From Sphingomonas profundi (lineage in GTDB: Bacteria > Pseudomonadota > Alphaproteobacteria > Sphingomonadales > Sphingomonadaceae): a stretch of DNA of 64,000 nucleotides. A program made the translations under genes and the position numbers. Each line of letters opens with the position of its first letter. The stretch's first letter is position 1. Of the stretch, positions 33,447-41,791 are shown in pieces. A model generated the notes under the pieces. It was given only the letters and a program-made list of their open reading frames with translations. It did not search any database and had not been told where the DNA came from. The stretch covers positions 3,891,501 to 3,955,500 of the forward strand of contig NZ_CP046535.1 of assembly GCF_009739515.1 (NCBI RefSeq). Direction: 5' to 3'.

Positions 33447-35366
33447 ATGGCGACGATCGCCGATGTAGCCAATGGCGTGCCGACCATAGCCAGCGTGCGC
33501 AGCGGGCCGGTGGCGACGTTCCGCCGCCGCACGACCGCCAGCATCTACGTGGCGCTGTGCGCGATCGGCCTCGTCCCCTCGCTGACCGGCGCCTCGCCCG
33601 CTTGGCAGGCGGCGGGCCTGGGGCTGTGGCTGCCGGGCGCGGGCTTCCTGGCGCTGGGGCCGTGGGGCCTGCTAGCCACGCTGTTCACCCTCGCTCTCTT
33701 CGTCGTCTCGCTGATCGCGTGGTTCGGCGCGGGCATGGTGATCGCACCGCTCGGCGTGTGGCTGGGCGCGCTCGCGCTGGCCGCCGCCGTCGCGCCGGGG
33801 GAGGCGTGGCCGGGTGGGGTCTATGCCACCGTGCTGCTGGCCGGCGGTCTCAACGGCTTCATGCTCTACAAGGCGCGGACGAAGCGGGCGGCGGACGTGG
33901 CGCAACTGGCCAAGCGCAACGCCTATCTGCCGCAGGCGATGGCGGATCATCGCGAGACGCGCGTGCCGGTGCCCGATGCCGCCGCGCGCGAACTGACGCT
34001 CGATCAGCTGCGTTCGCTGCGTTACGCGCTGGATCGCGCGCTCCAGCCGGTCGAGGGCCTCGCCGGCTTCGACAAGGTGGACCAGTTCCAGACGGCGGCG
34101 TTGCGCTACCAGATCAACCATCTCGCTTATGCGCTGGCGATGGCGCAATGCCATTATACGCCCAGCTTCCACGGCTATCTCAGCCAGGGCCAGCGCAACC
34201 TGATCGAGAAGTATCTGCGGCGCGAGATCTGGAACTACTGGATCTACGAGACGGCGTGGGGCCACCTGAACTTCACCAATTTCGATCCCGCCGGGCGGGA
34301 CAACGTGATGCTGACCGGCTTCTTCGGCATCCAGGTGGGCCTGTACATGTCCAATACCGGCGACCGGCGCTATGTCGAGCCGGGCAGCCTCACCTTCAAG
34401 CTGAACGAGAAGACGCAGTATCGCCACAGCTTCAAGAATATGGCGGAATCGATCATCGAGAATTTCCGGACCTCGGCCTTCTGCCTCTATCCGTGCGAGC
34501 CGAACTGGATCTACCCGATCTGCAACCATTACGGCATGACGACGGTGACGTTGTACGACCGGCTCTACGGCACATCGCACGTGCGGGAGCTGCTGCCCAA
34601 CTGGCTGCACATGCTGGATACCGAGCTGACCGACCAGAAGGGTTCGCCGATCGGCCTGCGTTCCAGCCTGGTCGGATGGACGCCGCCGGTGCCCTCGTTC
34701 GACGGGCTGTACGTGCCTTATGCCAATACCTTCGTGCCGGATCGTGCCGAGCGCCTCTGGGCCAATGCGCGCACCGAGATGGGGCCGCTGATCGCCGCCG
34801 GGGAGGATGGCCGCGAACGCCTCACCCTGCCAGGCAAGGGCGCGGACTTCGGCAATTACCGCACGGGCCACGGCCTCACCTATGCGCAGCTGATCGCCGG
34901 CGCGCGGGAGATGGGCGACTATGGCTTCGCCGAGGCGTGCGAGCTGGCGCTGGACGAGGTGTGCGCGCCGATGATCGTGGATGGCGTGCGCCGCTACGAG
35001 AAGGCGTCCAACCTGGCCAACGCCCATATTGCCGACGCGCTGATTCACCGCCGCGAGGATTTCCGCATCGCCGTCCGCGAGGGACCGGCCGAGAGCGCTC
35101 TGCGCGGCCCGATCCTGGGCGATGCGCGCTATCCCGACGTGCTGGTGGCGCGCGCGTTCAGCCATGGCGAGGATCTGGAGCTGGTGCTGTATCCGAATGC
35201 GGAGGCCGGCCGGCAGATGCTGGGGCTGGAGCGGCTGCTGGCCGGGCGCGCCTATGATTGCGCGGCGGTGGAGGGCGGCCGCTTCTTGGCCGATGCCGCC
35301 GGGCGGGCGAGCATCCAGGTGATGCTCGACGGCCGCACCGCCATCCGCATCGCGCCGGCCGGCTGA
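33447..35366 (+). CDS. Linalool dehydratase-isomerase-like protein with N-terminal membrane domain
   Basis: 639 residues. Residues ~28-145 hold about four hydrophobic helices (IYVALCAIGLVPSLTG, LGPWGLLATLFTLALFVVSL, IAPLGVWLGALALAAAV). The rest is an (alpha/alpha)6-type domain resembling linalool dehydratase-isomerase: GIQVGLYMSNTGDRRYVE, FCLYPCEPNWIYPICNHYGM, VTLYDRLYGT. Both cysteines of the known active site align at the same spacing (C350, C359), but the His before GLY is replaced by Phe (F292). The ATG at 33447 has AGGAGAG 6 bases upstream; ATG 33441 overlaps that site. In the characterised enzyme the reaction is linalool hydration/isomerisation to myrcene or geraniol; here the altered site and membrane anchor suggest a related allylic-alcohol dehydration or isomerisation on an unknown substrate. 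Confidence 0.78.
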   Translation: MATIADVANGVPTIASVRSGPVATFRRRTTASIYVALCAIGLVPSLTGASPAWQAAGLGLWLPGAGFLALGPWGLLATLFTLALFVVSLIAWFGAGMVIAPLGVWLGALALAAAVAPGEAWPGGVYATVLLAGGLNGFMLYKARTKRAADVAQLAKRNAYLPQAMADHRETRVPVPDAAARELTLDQLRSLRYALDRALQPVEGLAGFDKVDQFQTAALRYQINHLAYALAMAQCHYTPSFHGYLSQGQRNLIEKYLRREIWNYWIYETAWGHLNFTNFDPAGRDNVMLTGFFGIQVGLYMSNTGDRRYVEPGSLTFKLNEKTQYRHSFKNMAESIIENFRTSAFCLYPCEPNWIYPICNHYGMTTVTLYDRLYGTSHVRELLPNWLHMLDTELTDQKGSPIGLRSSLVGWTPPVPSFDGLYVPYANTFVPDRAERLWANARTEMGPLIAAGEDGRERLTLPGKGADFGNYRTGHGLTYAQLIAGAREMGDYGFAEACELALDEVCAPMIVDGVRRYEKASNLANAHIADALIHRREDFRIAVREGPAESALRGPILGDARYPDVLVARAFSHGEDLELVLYPNAEAGRQMLGLERLLAGRAYDCAAVEGGRFLADAAGRASIQVMLDGRTAIRIAPAG

Positions 35367-35703
35367 ACAGTGTCACGCGAAGGGGTGTGGCAGGCCGGCG
35401 CCGGCAACGGTGCCCGCCACAGGACCCCTGCGCGATACGAAAAACAATTATAAGGCGAGACTATCAATCGTATCGACAATCAATTGGCCGGTAGAGAATA
35501 ACCGGATTACGAGAAAAGACCTTTCGACAGGGTGCAATAGACGTTCACGCCGGTGCTCGCCGCCGTCCCATGTCCCGCTTCGCGTCGCTTATATCTGAGA
35601 ACCTGACGGCAGGGTGTGGCGGAATGCGCGCCGGCTCGGCGCAACAACATGATAATCGGAGGTCGACTTCATCAGGAGCGATCCCGCAACAGGGAGCAAG
35701 AGG
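35367..35703. promoter_or_regulatory. AT-richer intergenic region before TonB receptor 2
   Basis: 337 bases with no gene. The part 35438-35530 is clearly richer in A+T than its surroundings and contains CTATCAATCG (35461-35470) and AATCAATTGG (35479-35488), which resemble motifs upstream of 32822 and 33447. It probably contains the receptor promoter and regulator sites. Confidence 0.45.
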
Positions 35704-38124
35704 ATGTTTCGGATCGGTATGCAGCCCCGCCGTCGCGACTGGCTCGGCGCGAGCGCCTTGTGCCTCGTGCTGGCGGCCACCCCGGCGATCGCGCAGGACA
35801 CCGCCGCCTCGCCGCCGGGCGATATCTCCACCCGCGAGGTGCTCGACACGCCGGCATCCAGCGGCGACATCATCGTCACCGCGCGCAAGAAGGACGAGCG
35901 CCTGCTGGACGTGCCGGTCGCGGTGACGGCGCTCGGCTCGGCCGATCTCAACCGCTATGCCTCCACCAGCCTCAGCAAGATCGGCGAGCAGATCCCGCAG
36001 GTGGCGTTTGACAAGGTGGGCGGCGGCGGCAACGGCGCGACCTTCTCGGTGCGCGGCGTCGGCTCCGCGTCCGGCGACAAGGGCATCGAGCAGACGGTGG
36101 CGGTAAATATCGACGGCGTCCAGTCCAGCCGCGGCAAGCTCTCCATCCTGTCTTTCTTCGATGTGCAGCAGGTGGAGGTGCTGAAGGGGCCGCAGGCTTT
36201 GTTCTTCGGCAAGAACAGCCCGGGTGGCGTGATCTCGGTCCGCTCGGTCGATCCGGGCCGCACGCTGGAAGGGTATGCCCGCGCGGGTTATGAGTTCAAG
36301 GCGAACGAGCGCTTCGTGGAAGGTGCGATCGGCGGCCCGCTCAGCGATACGCTCGGCCTGCGCATCGCCCTGCGCGGCAGCAAGCAGCGCGGCTGGATCC
36401 GCAACAATGCGGTGGCCGGGCCGAGCCCGTTCGATCCCGCCAACCCGCTGGTGCCGGCCGATCGCTATGCCCCGGCCGAGAAGAACGTGCTGGGCCGGGC
36501 GACCCTGCTGTGGAAGCCCACGGAGGATTTCAGCGCCAACCTTAAGGTGTTCCTGGCCGACGTTAAGGAGAATAACGAGACGGCGTGGCAGGTGAAGTGC
36601 GGCCCCGGCACCGTGCCGAGCGACTTCGGCGTTCCCGATCCGAACAACGACTGCAAGGTGGACGGGAACCGCTCTGCCGGTGCGCTGCCGCCGGCCGTGG
36701 CGCAGGGTTATCCCGGCGCGCGGGACGGCCAGCCTTATGCCGATACGCGCGCGGCGCTTTCGTCCCTCACGCTCAACTATGATGCCGGGCCGCTCGGCGT
36801 GACGTCCGTCACCGGCTTCTACATCTTCAACACCAAGCCGTTCGATAATTTTGACGGCACGGTCTTCGCCCGCCAGGTGGGCTTCAATCCGGAGCGGACG
36901 CGATCCTTCTCGGAGGAATTGCGCGTCGCCTCCAGCTTTGACGGACCGCTCGACTTCACCGCCGGCGCTTATTTCGAGACGCAGAAGCGGCATTCGGCCG
37001 GCTACGGCACCACCGGGGATTTCACCGCCGATCCGCGCAACGGCCAGACGAACACGTGGAGCCGGCTCGATCGCGCCACCACCGATACCTATTCGGTGTT
37101 CGGCCAACTGAGCTACGCGATCACCGACACGCTCGATCTCACCGGCGGCGCGCGCTACACCAACGAGCGCAAGAAGCTGAACATCGGCAACGCCTTCATC
37201 AACACCGGCCAGTTCCTGGCGCCGGGCGTGCCGGCGGCGGTGCTGTTCCTACCGGAAGGGATTTTCATCGACACCAGCCGATCGGACAACAATGTCTCGC
37301 CCGAGGCGACGCTTACCTGGAAGCCGCGCCAGAACCTGATGATCTACGGCGCTTACAAGAGCGGCTTCAAGTCCGGCGGCCTCTCCAGCTCCAGCATCCT
37401 GGCGGCTAGCGCCACGCGGGAGAATTTGCGCTTCCGCCCGGAGAAGGCTAAGGGCGGCGAAATCGGCGCGAAGGGCGAATTCTTTGATCGCCGCTTCACG
37501 ATCACCGCCGCGATCTACCGCTATACCTATACCGATTTGCAATCCACGTCGTTCGATGCGGTGAACTTCGCTTTCCGCATCAAGAACGCCGGTGCGGCCC
37601 GCACGACCGGCGCCGAGATCGACCTGCAGCTGCGTGTCAGCGAGGCGCTGAGGCTTACGGCTGCGGCCGGCTATAACCGGGCCCGTTACACCGATTTCGT
37701 CGGCGCCGACTGTTATGCCGGTCAGACTGTGGCGCAAGGCTGCATCAACGGTTTGCAGGATCTCACCGGCGAGCAGCTGCCACGCGCGCCCAACTTCGCG
37801 GGAAATGCCGGTTTCATTTACGATTCTCCGATCACCGAGGGCATCGGCCTCGGGCTGACCGGCAACGCGGCCTATACCGACTCCTACTGGATCAACACGA
37901 CCAACAATCCGCTGGCGCGGCAAGGTAATTTCTGGCGGCTGAACGCGAGCGTTCGCTTGCACGAGACGGACGACAAGTGGGAGCTGGCGTTCATCGGCCG
38001 CAATCTCACCAACAAATATTATGGCGTTTACGCACCGGACAAGCCGGGCGACGGGGTCGGTCAGGTGCTGATCGGGACGGCTCGACCGCGTGAGTTGCTA
38101 CTTCAAGGTACCGTGCGGTTCTGA
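35704..38124 (+). CDS. TonB-dependent receptor
   Basis: 806-residue outer-membrane receptor. Signal peptide (residues 1-30, ..ATPAIAQD), GDIIVTARKKDERLLDVPVA, plug with FSVRGVGSASGDKGIEQTVA and VEVLKGPQALFFGKNSPGGV, barrel ending LLLQGTVRF. Close in design to the receptor at 11825 (shared VEVLKGPQALFFGKN and GAYKSGFKSGG / GAYKTAYKSGG motifs), so the two are paralogues serving the two catabolic islands. It follows the dehydratase-isomerase-like gene by 337 bases with its own promoter region. Likely imports the hydrophobic growth substrate of this island. Confidence 0.93.
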   Translation: MFRIGMQPRRRDWLGASALCLVLAATPAIAQDTAASPPGDISTREVLDTPASSGDIIVTARKKDERLLDVPVAVTALGSADLNRYASTSLSKIGEQIPQVAFDKVGGGGNGATFSVRGVGSASGDKGIEQTVAVNIDGVQSSRGKLSILSFFDVQQVEVLKGPQALFFGKNSPGGVISVRSVDPGRTLEGYARAGYEFKANERFVEGAIGGPLSDTLGLRIALRGSKQRGWIRNNAVAGPSPFDPANPLVPADRYAPAEKNVLGRATLLWKPTEDFSANLKVFLADVKENNETAWQVKCGPGTVPSDFGVPDPNNDCKVDGNRSAGALPPAVAQGYPGARDGQPYADTRAALSSLTLNYDAGPLGVTSVTGFYIFNTKPFDNFDGTVFARQVGFNPERTRSFSEELRVASSFDGPLDFTAGAYFETQKRHSAGYGTTGDFTADPRNGQTNTWSRLDRATTDTYSVFGQLSYAITDTLDLTGGARYTNERKKLNIGNAFINTGQFLAPGVPAAVLFLPEGIFIDTSRSDNNVSPEATLTWKPRQNLMIYGAYKSGFKSGGLSSSSILAASATRENLRFRPEKAKGGEIGAKGEFFDRRFTITAAIYRYTYTDLQSTSFDAVNFAFRIKNAGAARTTGAEIDLQLRVSEALRLTAAAGYNRARYTDFVGADCYAGQTVAQGCINGLQDLTGEQLPRAPNFAGNAGFIYDSPITEGIGLGLTGNAAYTDSYWINTTNNPLARQGNFWRLNASVRLHETDDKWELAFIGRNLTNKYYGVYAPDKPGDGVGQVLIGTARPRELLLQGTVRF

Positions 38125-38259
38125 TGTGACATCTGTTCGATTAGCTGAAATATAGTGTTGCAATTAAGGTAGCAGGTCGCTGTTCACTCGACGCAGCGGC
38201 GTTGCTGCTGAACCGTCCCGGGCTTGTCGGAGGCTCCAACTCCTGAGAAAGGTGGAGCC

Positions 38260-38480
38260 ATGAGCAAGACGACGAACAAGTTTGCGCCTGAGGTTCGCGA
38301 GCGCGCGGTTCGGATGGTTTCGACCACGTTCCTCAGACGCTGCATTAGTGGGTGAAGAAGGCCGAGGTCGACAGCGGCAAGCGCGGTGGTGTTCCGACCG
38401 AAGTGGCCGACAAGGAGAAGGCGCTGGAGCGCGAAGTCCGCGAACTGCGGCAGGCCAGCGATATCCTCCGCAAGGCATAG
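38260..38480 (+). pseudogene. IS3-family OrfA remnant
   Basis: Starts MSKTTNKFAPEVRERAVRMV, then loses frame/homology (internal deletion with a stop after FLRRCISG) and resumes with WVKKAEVDSGKRGG, VPTEVADKEKALEREVRELR and QASDILRKA before a TAG. This is the HTH-plus-leucine-zipper OrfA of an IS3-group element with its middle removed and its end cut. No OrfB follows. Confidence 0.75.
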
Positions 38481-38533
38481 GCCCCTGCTCGAACGCGGAC
38501 AATACGCCGTGTAGCCGCGTTATCTTGTCCATC

Positions 38534-38737
38534 TCAGGCAAGCAGTTCAGCCGATGCTACCCCGAGCGGCTTTGCGAGCTTCTCGACGATCAGGATGGTG
38601 GGATTGCGCGCGCCGCGTTCGATATCGCTGACGTACGTGCGGTGGATGCCGGCTTCATGAGCAAACGCCTCCTGGCTCCAACCCTTCGCTTCGCGAAGTC
38701 GGCGCAGGTTTCGTCCGAGGCGCTGCCGTATATCCAC
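38534..38737 (-). CDS. XRE-family HTH regulator
   Basis: 67-residue protein consisting of one lambda-repressor-type HTH: LGRNLRRLREAKGWSQEAFA, HEAGIHRTYVSDIERGARNP, ending TILIVEKLAKPLGVASAELL. Size and sequence are those of Xre / restriction controller (C) proteins. Start is GTG 38737. It diverges from the putative nuclease gene with ~115 bases between starts, the arrangement expected if it controls both promoters. Confidence 0.88.
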   Translation of the reverse strand: MDIRQRLGRNLRRLREAKGWSQEAFAHEAGIHRTYVSDIERGARNPTILIVEKLAKPLGVASAELLA

Positions 38738-38852
38738 GGTAGCCCAGAGACGCGCCTGTCGCTGAACGATCTACAGACGATGAGAGACATTCGAGTTGAC
38801 TGTGCGCCTGTGCCGAGCAAGGTCGGTGTCACTTATAGACGACAGGATGGTC

Positions 38853-39806
38853 ATGACCGACACCACGCCGACCCACATCGCTCCAGCGAACATCCGCTAC
38901 ATAAAGCTTGGTGCCGGCGGCCGCTGGGAGGCCACCTCCCTGGATGGTGCCCGCATTGACTATGGCTTTGCCACGGACGATCATGCGCGTGCCGCCGCTG
39001 GTGACTGGGATGGCCTCAAAGCGACCTATATCGCCGCTGGCGTCGCTGCCGCCACCGCCAGCGGCTACGTCCGCGAGATGCGCGACTTCTACACGCTAGG
39101 CACCGACACGCTCTGGATCACGTTCGCGCGCGGCTTCTTGTGGTGGGCCTTCGCCGAAACGGGAGTCATTTTTCGAGGCGATGAGACGCGTACGGAAGGC
39201 AGCCGCTACCGTCGCACGATCGGGCCGTGGCGCAACACCGACATCTTGGGCCGGGCGCTCGCCTTGCATGGCCTCAGCACGGTCCTGACGCAGCTTGCCG
39301 GCTACCCTCGCACGATATGCAGCGTGGCAGCCTCGGACTATCTGCTGCGGCGGATAAACGCCGCGGAAGAGCCGGCAGTGGCGGCGACGCGTGCTGCGCG
39401 TATGTCGCTTATCACCGGCATGGCCGAGCTGATTCGGCTGCTGCACTGGGCCGAGTTCGAGCTGATGGTGGACTTGGTTTTCGCCCGCTCCGGCTGGCGC
39501 CGCGTGTCGGTGCTGGGCGGCACGATGACGGACATCGACCTGCTGCTGGAACAGCCCTTTACGGGCGAACGGGCGAGCGTGCAGGTAAAGTCGTCGGCCG
39601 ATCAGGCGGTGCTGAACGGCTGCCTTGCCGCCTTTGAGGCGAGCCCCCTCTCCTCTCGCTTCTTCTTCGTCTGTCATAGCCCGCACGGCGAGCTGATGGT
39701 GCCGCCGGAGCTTGCTGGCCGGGTGCAGGTCATAACGGGCGACACACTCGCTGCGGCAGCCGTCGACGCCGGCCTGATCGACTGGCTGCTCGATAAGGCA
39801 GCGTGA
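38853..39806 (+). CDS. Putative PD-(D/E)XK endonuclease
   Basis: 317-residue protein. The last third carries a restriction-enzyme-like core: FELMVDLVFARSGWRRVSVL, GGTMTDIDLLLEQP, ASVQVKSSADQAVL. D229 followed by Q244-x-K246 on the next strand matches the PD-(D/E)XK signature in the Mrr/EcoRII-like (QxK) variant, preceded by a helix with a candidate Glu (E218-region). Residues 1-200 are unrecognised helical sequence, possibly target recognition. ATG 38853 is preferred (ACAGG upstream); ATG 38847 also possible. Divergent from an Xre gene and convergent with phage-type genes. No dedicated methyltransferase is adjacent, though a ParB-methyltransferase lies 2 kb away. Confidence 0.6.
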   Translation: MTDTTPTHIAPANIRYIKLGAGGRWEATSLDGARIDYGFATDDHARAAAGDWDGLKATYIAAGVAAATASGYVREMRDFYTLGTDTLWITFARGFLWWAFAETGVIFRGDETRTEGSRYRRTIGPWRNTDILGRALALHGLSTVLTQLAGYPRTICSVAASDYLLRRINAAEEPAVAATRAARMSLITGMAELIRLLHWAEFELMVDLVFARSGWRRVSVLGGTMTDIDLLLEQPFTGERASVQVKSSADQAVLNGCLAAFEASPLSSRFFFVCHSPHGELMVPPELAGRVQVITGDTLAAAAVDAGLIDWLLDKAA

Positions 39807-39911
39807 TGTCGTATTTGCCGGCACGCGGCAGCATAATCCGGTCCTGCGTACGTCTCCACCTCATCGCCGGCGACCATAGAGGGTGGCCTGATCGCTTTGG
39901 CTGAGTTGACA

Positions 39912-39943
39912 AGGGGCATGAGGCGACGTTGCCTCATGCCCCT
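39912..39943. terminator. Bidirectional hairpin between convergent genes
   Basis: Perfect 13-bp arms AGGGGCATGAGGC / GCCTCATGCCCCT with a 6-base loop, extended by outer arms GGCTGAG (39899-39905) and CTCAGCC (39944-39950). It lies between the convergent nuclease and terminase genes. No U-run, so either an atypical terminator or a cruciform site. Confidence 0.65.
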
Positions 39944-39952
39944 CTCAGCCGT

Positions 39953-41362
39953 TTACGTACGGTATGAGAGAATGAAGAAGGTATCTTTCGGTGCGAAGGC
40001 ATAATCAAGCAGCTGCGAGAGGGCGTCGATCTGATCGTCGTGCGCGCCGTTGGGAAAGCGGCGCACCTCGTTCTGGAACTCCTCCAGCCACGGCGCTTGC
40101 GCCGGCAGCAGCACGCGCCCGGCCTCGATCTTAGCCGACTGGATGCGCATGCGGCTCTCCTTGTCGAGCGATCCCGGCTCATAGGCGTTCACCGGATAAC
40201 CCTCGGCCTTCAGATCCTGGAGAAGGCCGCTGCCGCTGCCCTTGTCCTCGATGAGGATGCGGTTCGGCAGGTACTGTCCGGCAAGATCGATCAGGCTGCG
40301 CTTCAGCTCGGGATACTCCACTCGCCGCCGCCAGAGATAATCGAGGTAGCAGCGGTCGTCGACGATGCGCCACACGCCGATCACCGACCAGTCGTTGCGC
40401 AGGCCGGCTTTAGAGGCGGTGTCGACGCTGAACACCGTCTCGCCACCCTCCGGCAGCGCGTCGTAGGTACGAAACCAGCTGAGCTTGATCACATCGCCAT
40501 CGGGGGGCATCGGCGCCTGCTGATACTGCGCCTCGAAGGCCGCCGTCCCCATCTGCCGTTTCAGCCCGCGCAACACCTCCAGCGGCTCGCGCACCGGATC
40601 GAGCAGATCGCCAACGCGACGAAGATGGCTGCGCAAGGGCGTGGTCGAGAGAATGAAGCGCTCTTCCGTCACCGCGATCGCGGGCAGGCTGATGTCGAGC
40701 CACTCGCCGGTGCGCAGCATGTGGCCCGATAGATCGTCCTCATGCTGCCGCTGCTGCGTTAGGATGATCGAACCCTTGGTCTTCTCGTCGAGGCGGGTAA
40801 AGAGTGTCTTCATCGCCCATCCGTACAGCGCATCGCGCGCCGTCTCGGAATAAGCGTCGTCGGCCTTCAGCGGATCGTCGATGATGATGAGATCGCCGCC
40901 CTTGCCGGTGAGCGTACCGCCGGTCGAGGTGGCCATCCGCCAGCCTCCCCTGCTCGTGAAATACTGTTCCTCAGCGGCGCGGTTGGGGATGACGGTATCG
41001 GGGAACAACCTCCGATACCACGGCGTCTGCATCACTTGTCGCGTCTGACGACTGAAGCTGTTGGAGAGGTTCTGGTTATAGCTGACGACGATGACGCGCT
41101 TGGTTGGATCACGGCCGAGGACGAAAGCTGGAAGCGCCACCGAGAGCAGCGTCGACTTCGCCGAGCGCGGCGGAAGGTTGACGATCAAGCGATCGATATC
41201 GCCGCCGGCGGCGGCGCGCGCGGCGAAATAGGCGATCGTCTGGTGATGCCAGCCGACGTGAAACTCGCGGTTCGGGTTTATCTCGCGGAACACCCGCTGA
41301 GCGAAGGTAAGGAAGTCGGTGCGCATCAGCGCATCGAGCAGGCGATTGGGGGCGATGTTCAT
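39953..41362 (-). CDS. Phage-type terminase, large subunit
   Basis: 469-residue DNA-packaging motor protein. ATPase domain: NLPPRSAKSTLLSVALPAFV (Walker A region), GGDLIIIDDPLKADDAYSET (Walker B) and SIILTQQRQHEDDLSGHML (coupling motif). C-terminal RNaseH-fold nuclease: VFSVDTASKAGLRNDWSVIG (Asp), NRILIEDKGSGSGLLQDLKA, FPNGAHDDQIDALSQLLDYA (final acidic pair). Complete length. No portal, capsid or tail genes are nearby, so this is an isolated packaging module; such terminase/DUF5681/ParB-methyltransferase trios are seen in alphaproteobacterial genomes. Start overlaps the DUF5681 stop (ATGA). Confidence 0.92.
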   Translation of the reverse strand: MNIAPNRLLDALMRTDFLTFAQRVFREINPNREFHVGWHHQTIAYFAARAAAGGDIDRLIVNLPPRSAKSTLLSVALPAFVLGRDPTKRVIVVSYNQNLSNSFSRQTRQVMQTPWYRRLFPDTVIPNRAAEEQYFTSRGGWRMATSTGGTLTGKGGDLIIIDDPLKADDAYSETARDALYGWAMKTLFTRLDEKTKGSIILTQQRQHEDDLSGHMLRTGEWLDISLPAIAVTEERFILSTTPLRSHLRRVGDLLDPVREPLEVLRGLKRQMGTAAFEAQYQQAPMPPDGDVIKLSWFRTYDALPEGGETVFSVDTASKAGLRNDWSVIGVWRIVDDRCYLDYLWRRRVEYPELKRSLIDLAGQYLPNRILIEDKGSGSGLLQDLKAEGYPVNAYEPGSLDKESRMRIQSAKIEAGRVLLPAQAPWLEEFQNEVRRFPNGAHDDQIDALSQLLDYAFAPKDTFFILSYRT

Positions 41363-41790
41363 TCATCTTCTTCCGGGTTGGGGGTGGGATTGATGATCGC
41401 GGGGCCGAGCAAGCCACGAGCAAGTGCATCGGCCAGCAAGCGTGCGTCTTCTTCAAGGAGCGCCGGCATCTGATCGGGCCGGATCTCGGGCGGGCTATAT
41501 TCAGCCACCTTGTCGAGGAAGCGCTCGGCGGCACGCTGATCGCCCTTGAGGGCCTTCTCGCGCTGCTTGCGGAGCACCGCTTCCACGGTCGATATCCGGC
41601 GCTGCCGGTCGTTGATCGTCGCTGTGACGGGCAGCGCCGCCACCTCGCGATAGATTGTTGCGATGTTCTTCGCGCCTTTCGGCCGCCCGGGCCCTGGCCG
41701 GTCGCCTGAAAATCGGCTGGCCCTTGAACCGGCGCTCTGGCCACGGCCATCGGGTATGCCGCTGGCGAGCAATTTTGGGGGCTTCGCCAT
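41359..41790 (-). CDS. DUF5681 domain protein (terminase-associated)
   Basis: 143-residue basic protein with the DUF5681 signature GPGRPKGAKNIATIYREVAA, TVEAVLRKQREKALKGDQRA and AERFLDKVAEYSPPE. The GRPKGxKN start is DNA-binding in style; the position just upstream of the terminase suggests a small-subunit-like role in DNA recognition. ATG 41790 is chosen because a GGAGAAGAG site precedes it; an ATG at 41814 overlaps the methyltransferase end. Its stop overlaps the terminase start by 4 bases. Confidence 0.8.
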   Translation of the reverse strand: MAKPPKLLASGIPDGRGQSAGSRASRFSGDRPGPGRPKGAKNIATIYREVAALPVTATINDRQRRISTVEAVLRKQREKALKGDQRAAERFLDKVAEYSPPEIRPDQMPALLEEDARLLADALARGLLGPAIINPTPNPEEDE

Positions 41791-41791
41791 C

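Noticed and set aside
33290..35257. Overlapping 655-codon frame in the LDI-like gene
   Set aside because: Out-of-frame Arg/Ala-rich translation; the other frame has clear family motifs and a ribosome binding site.
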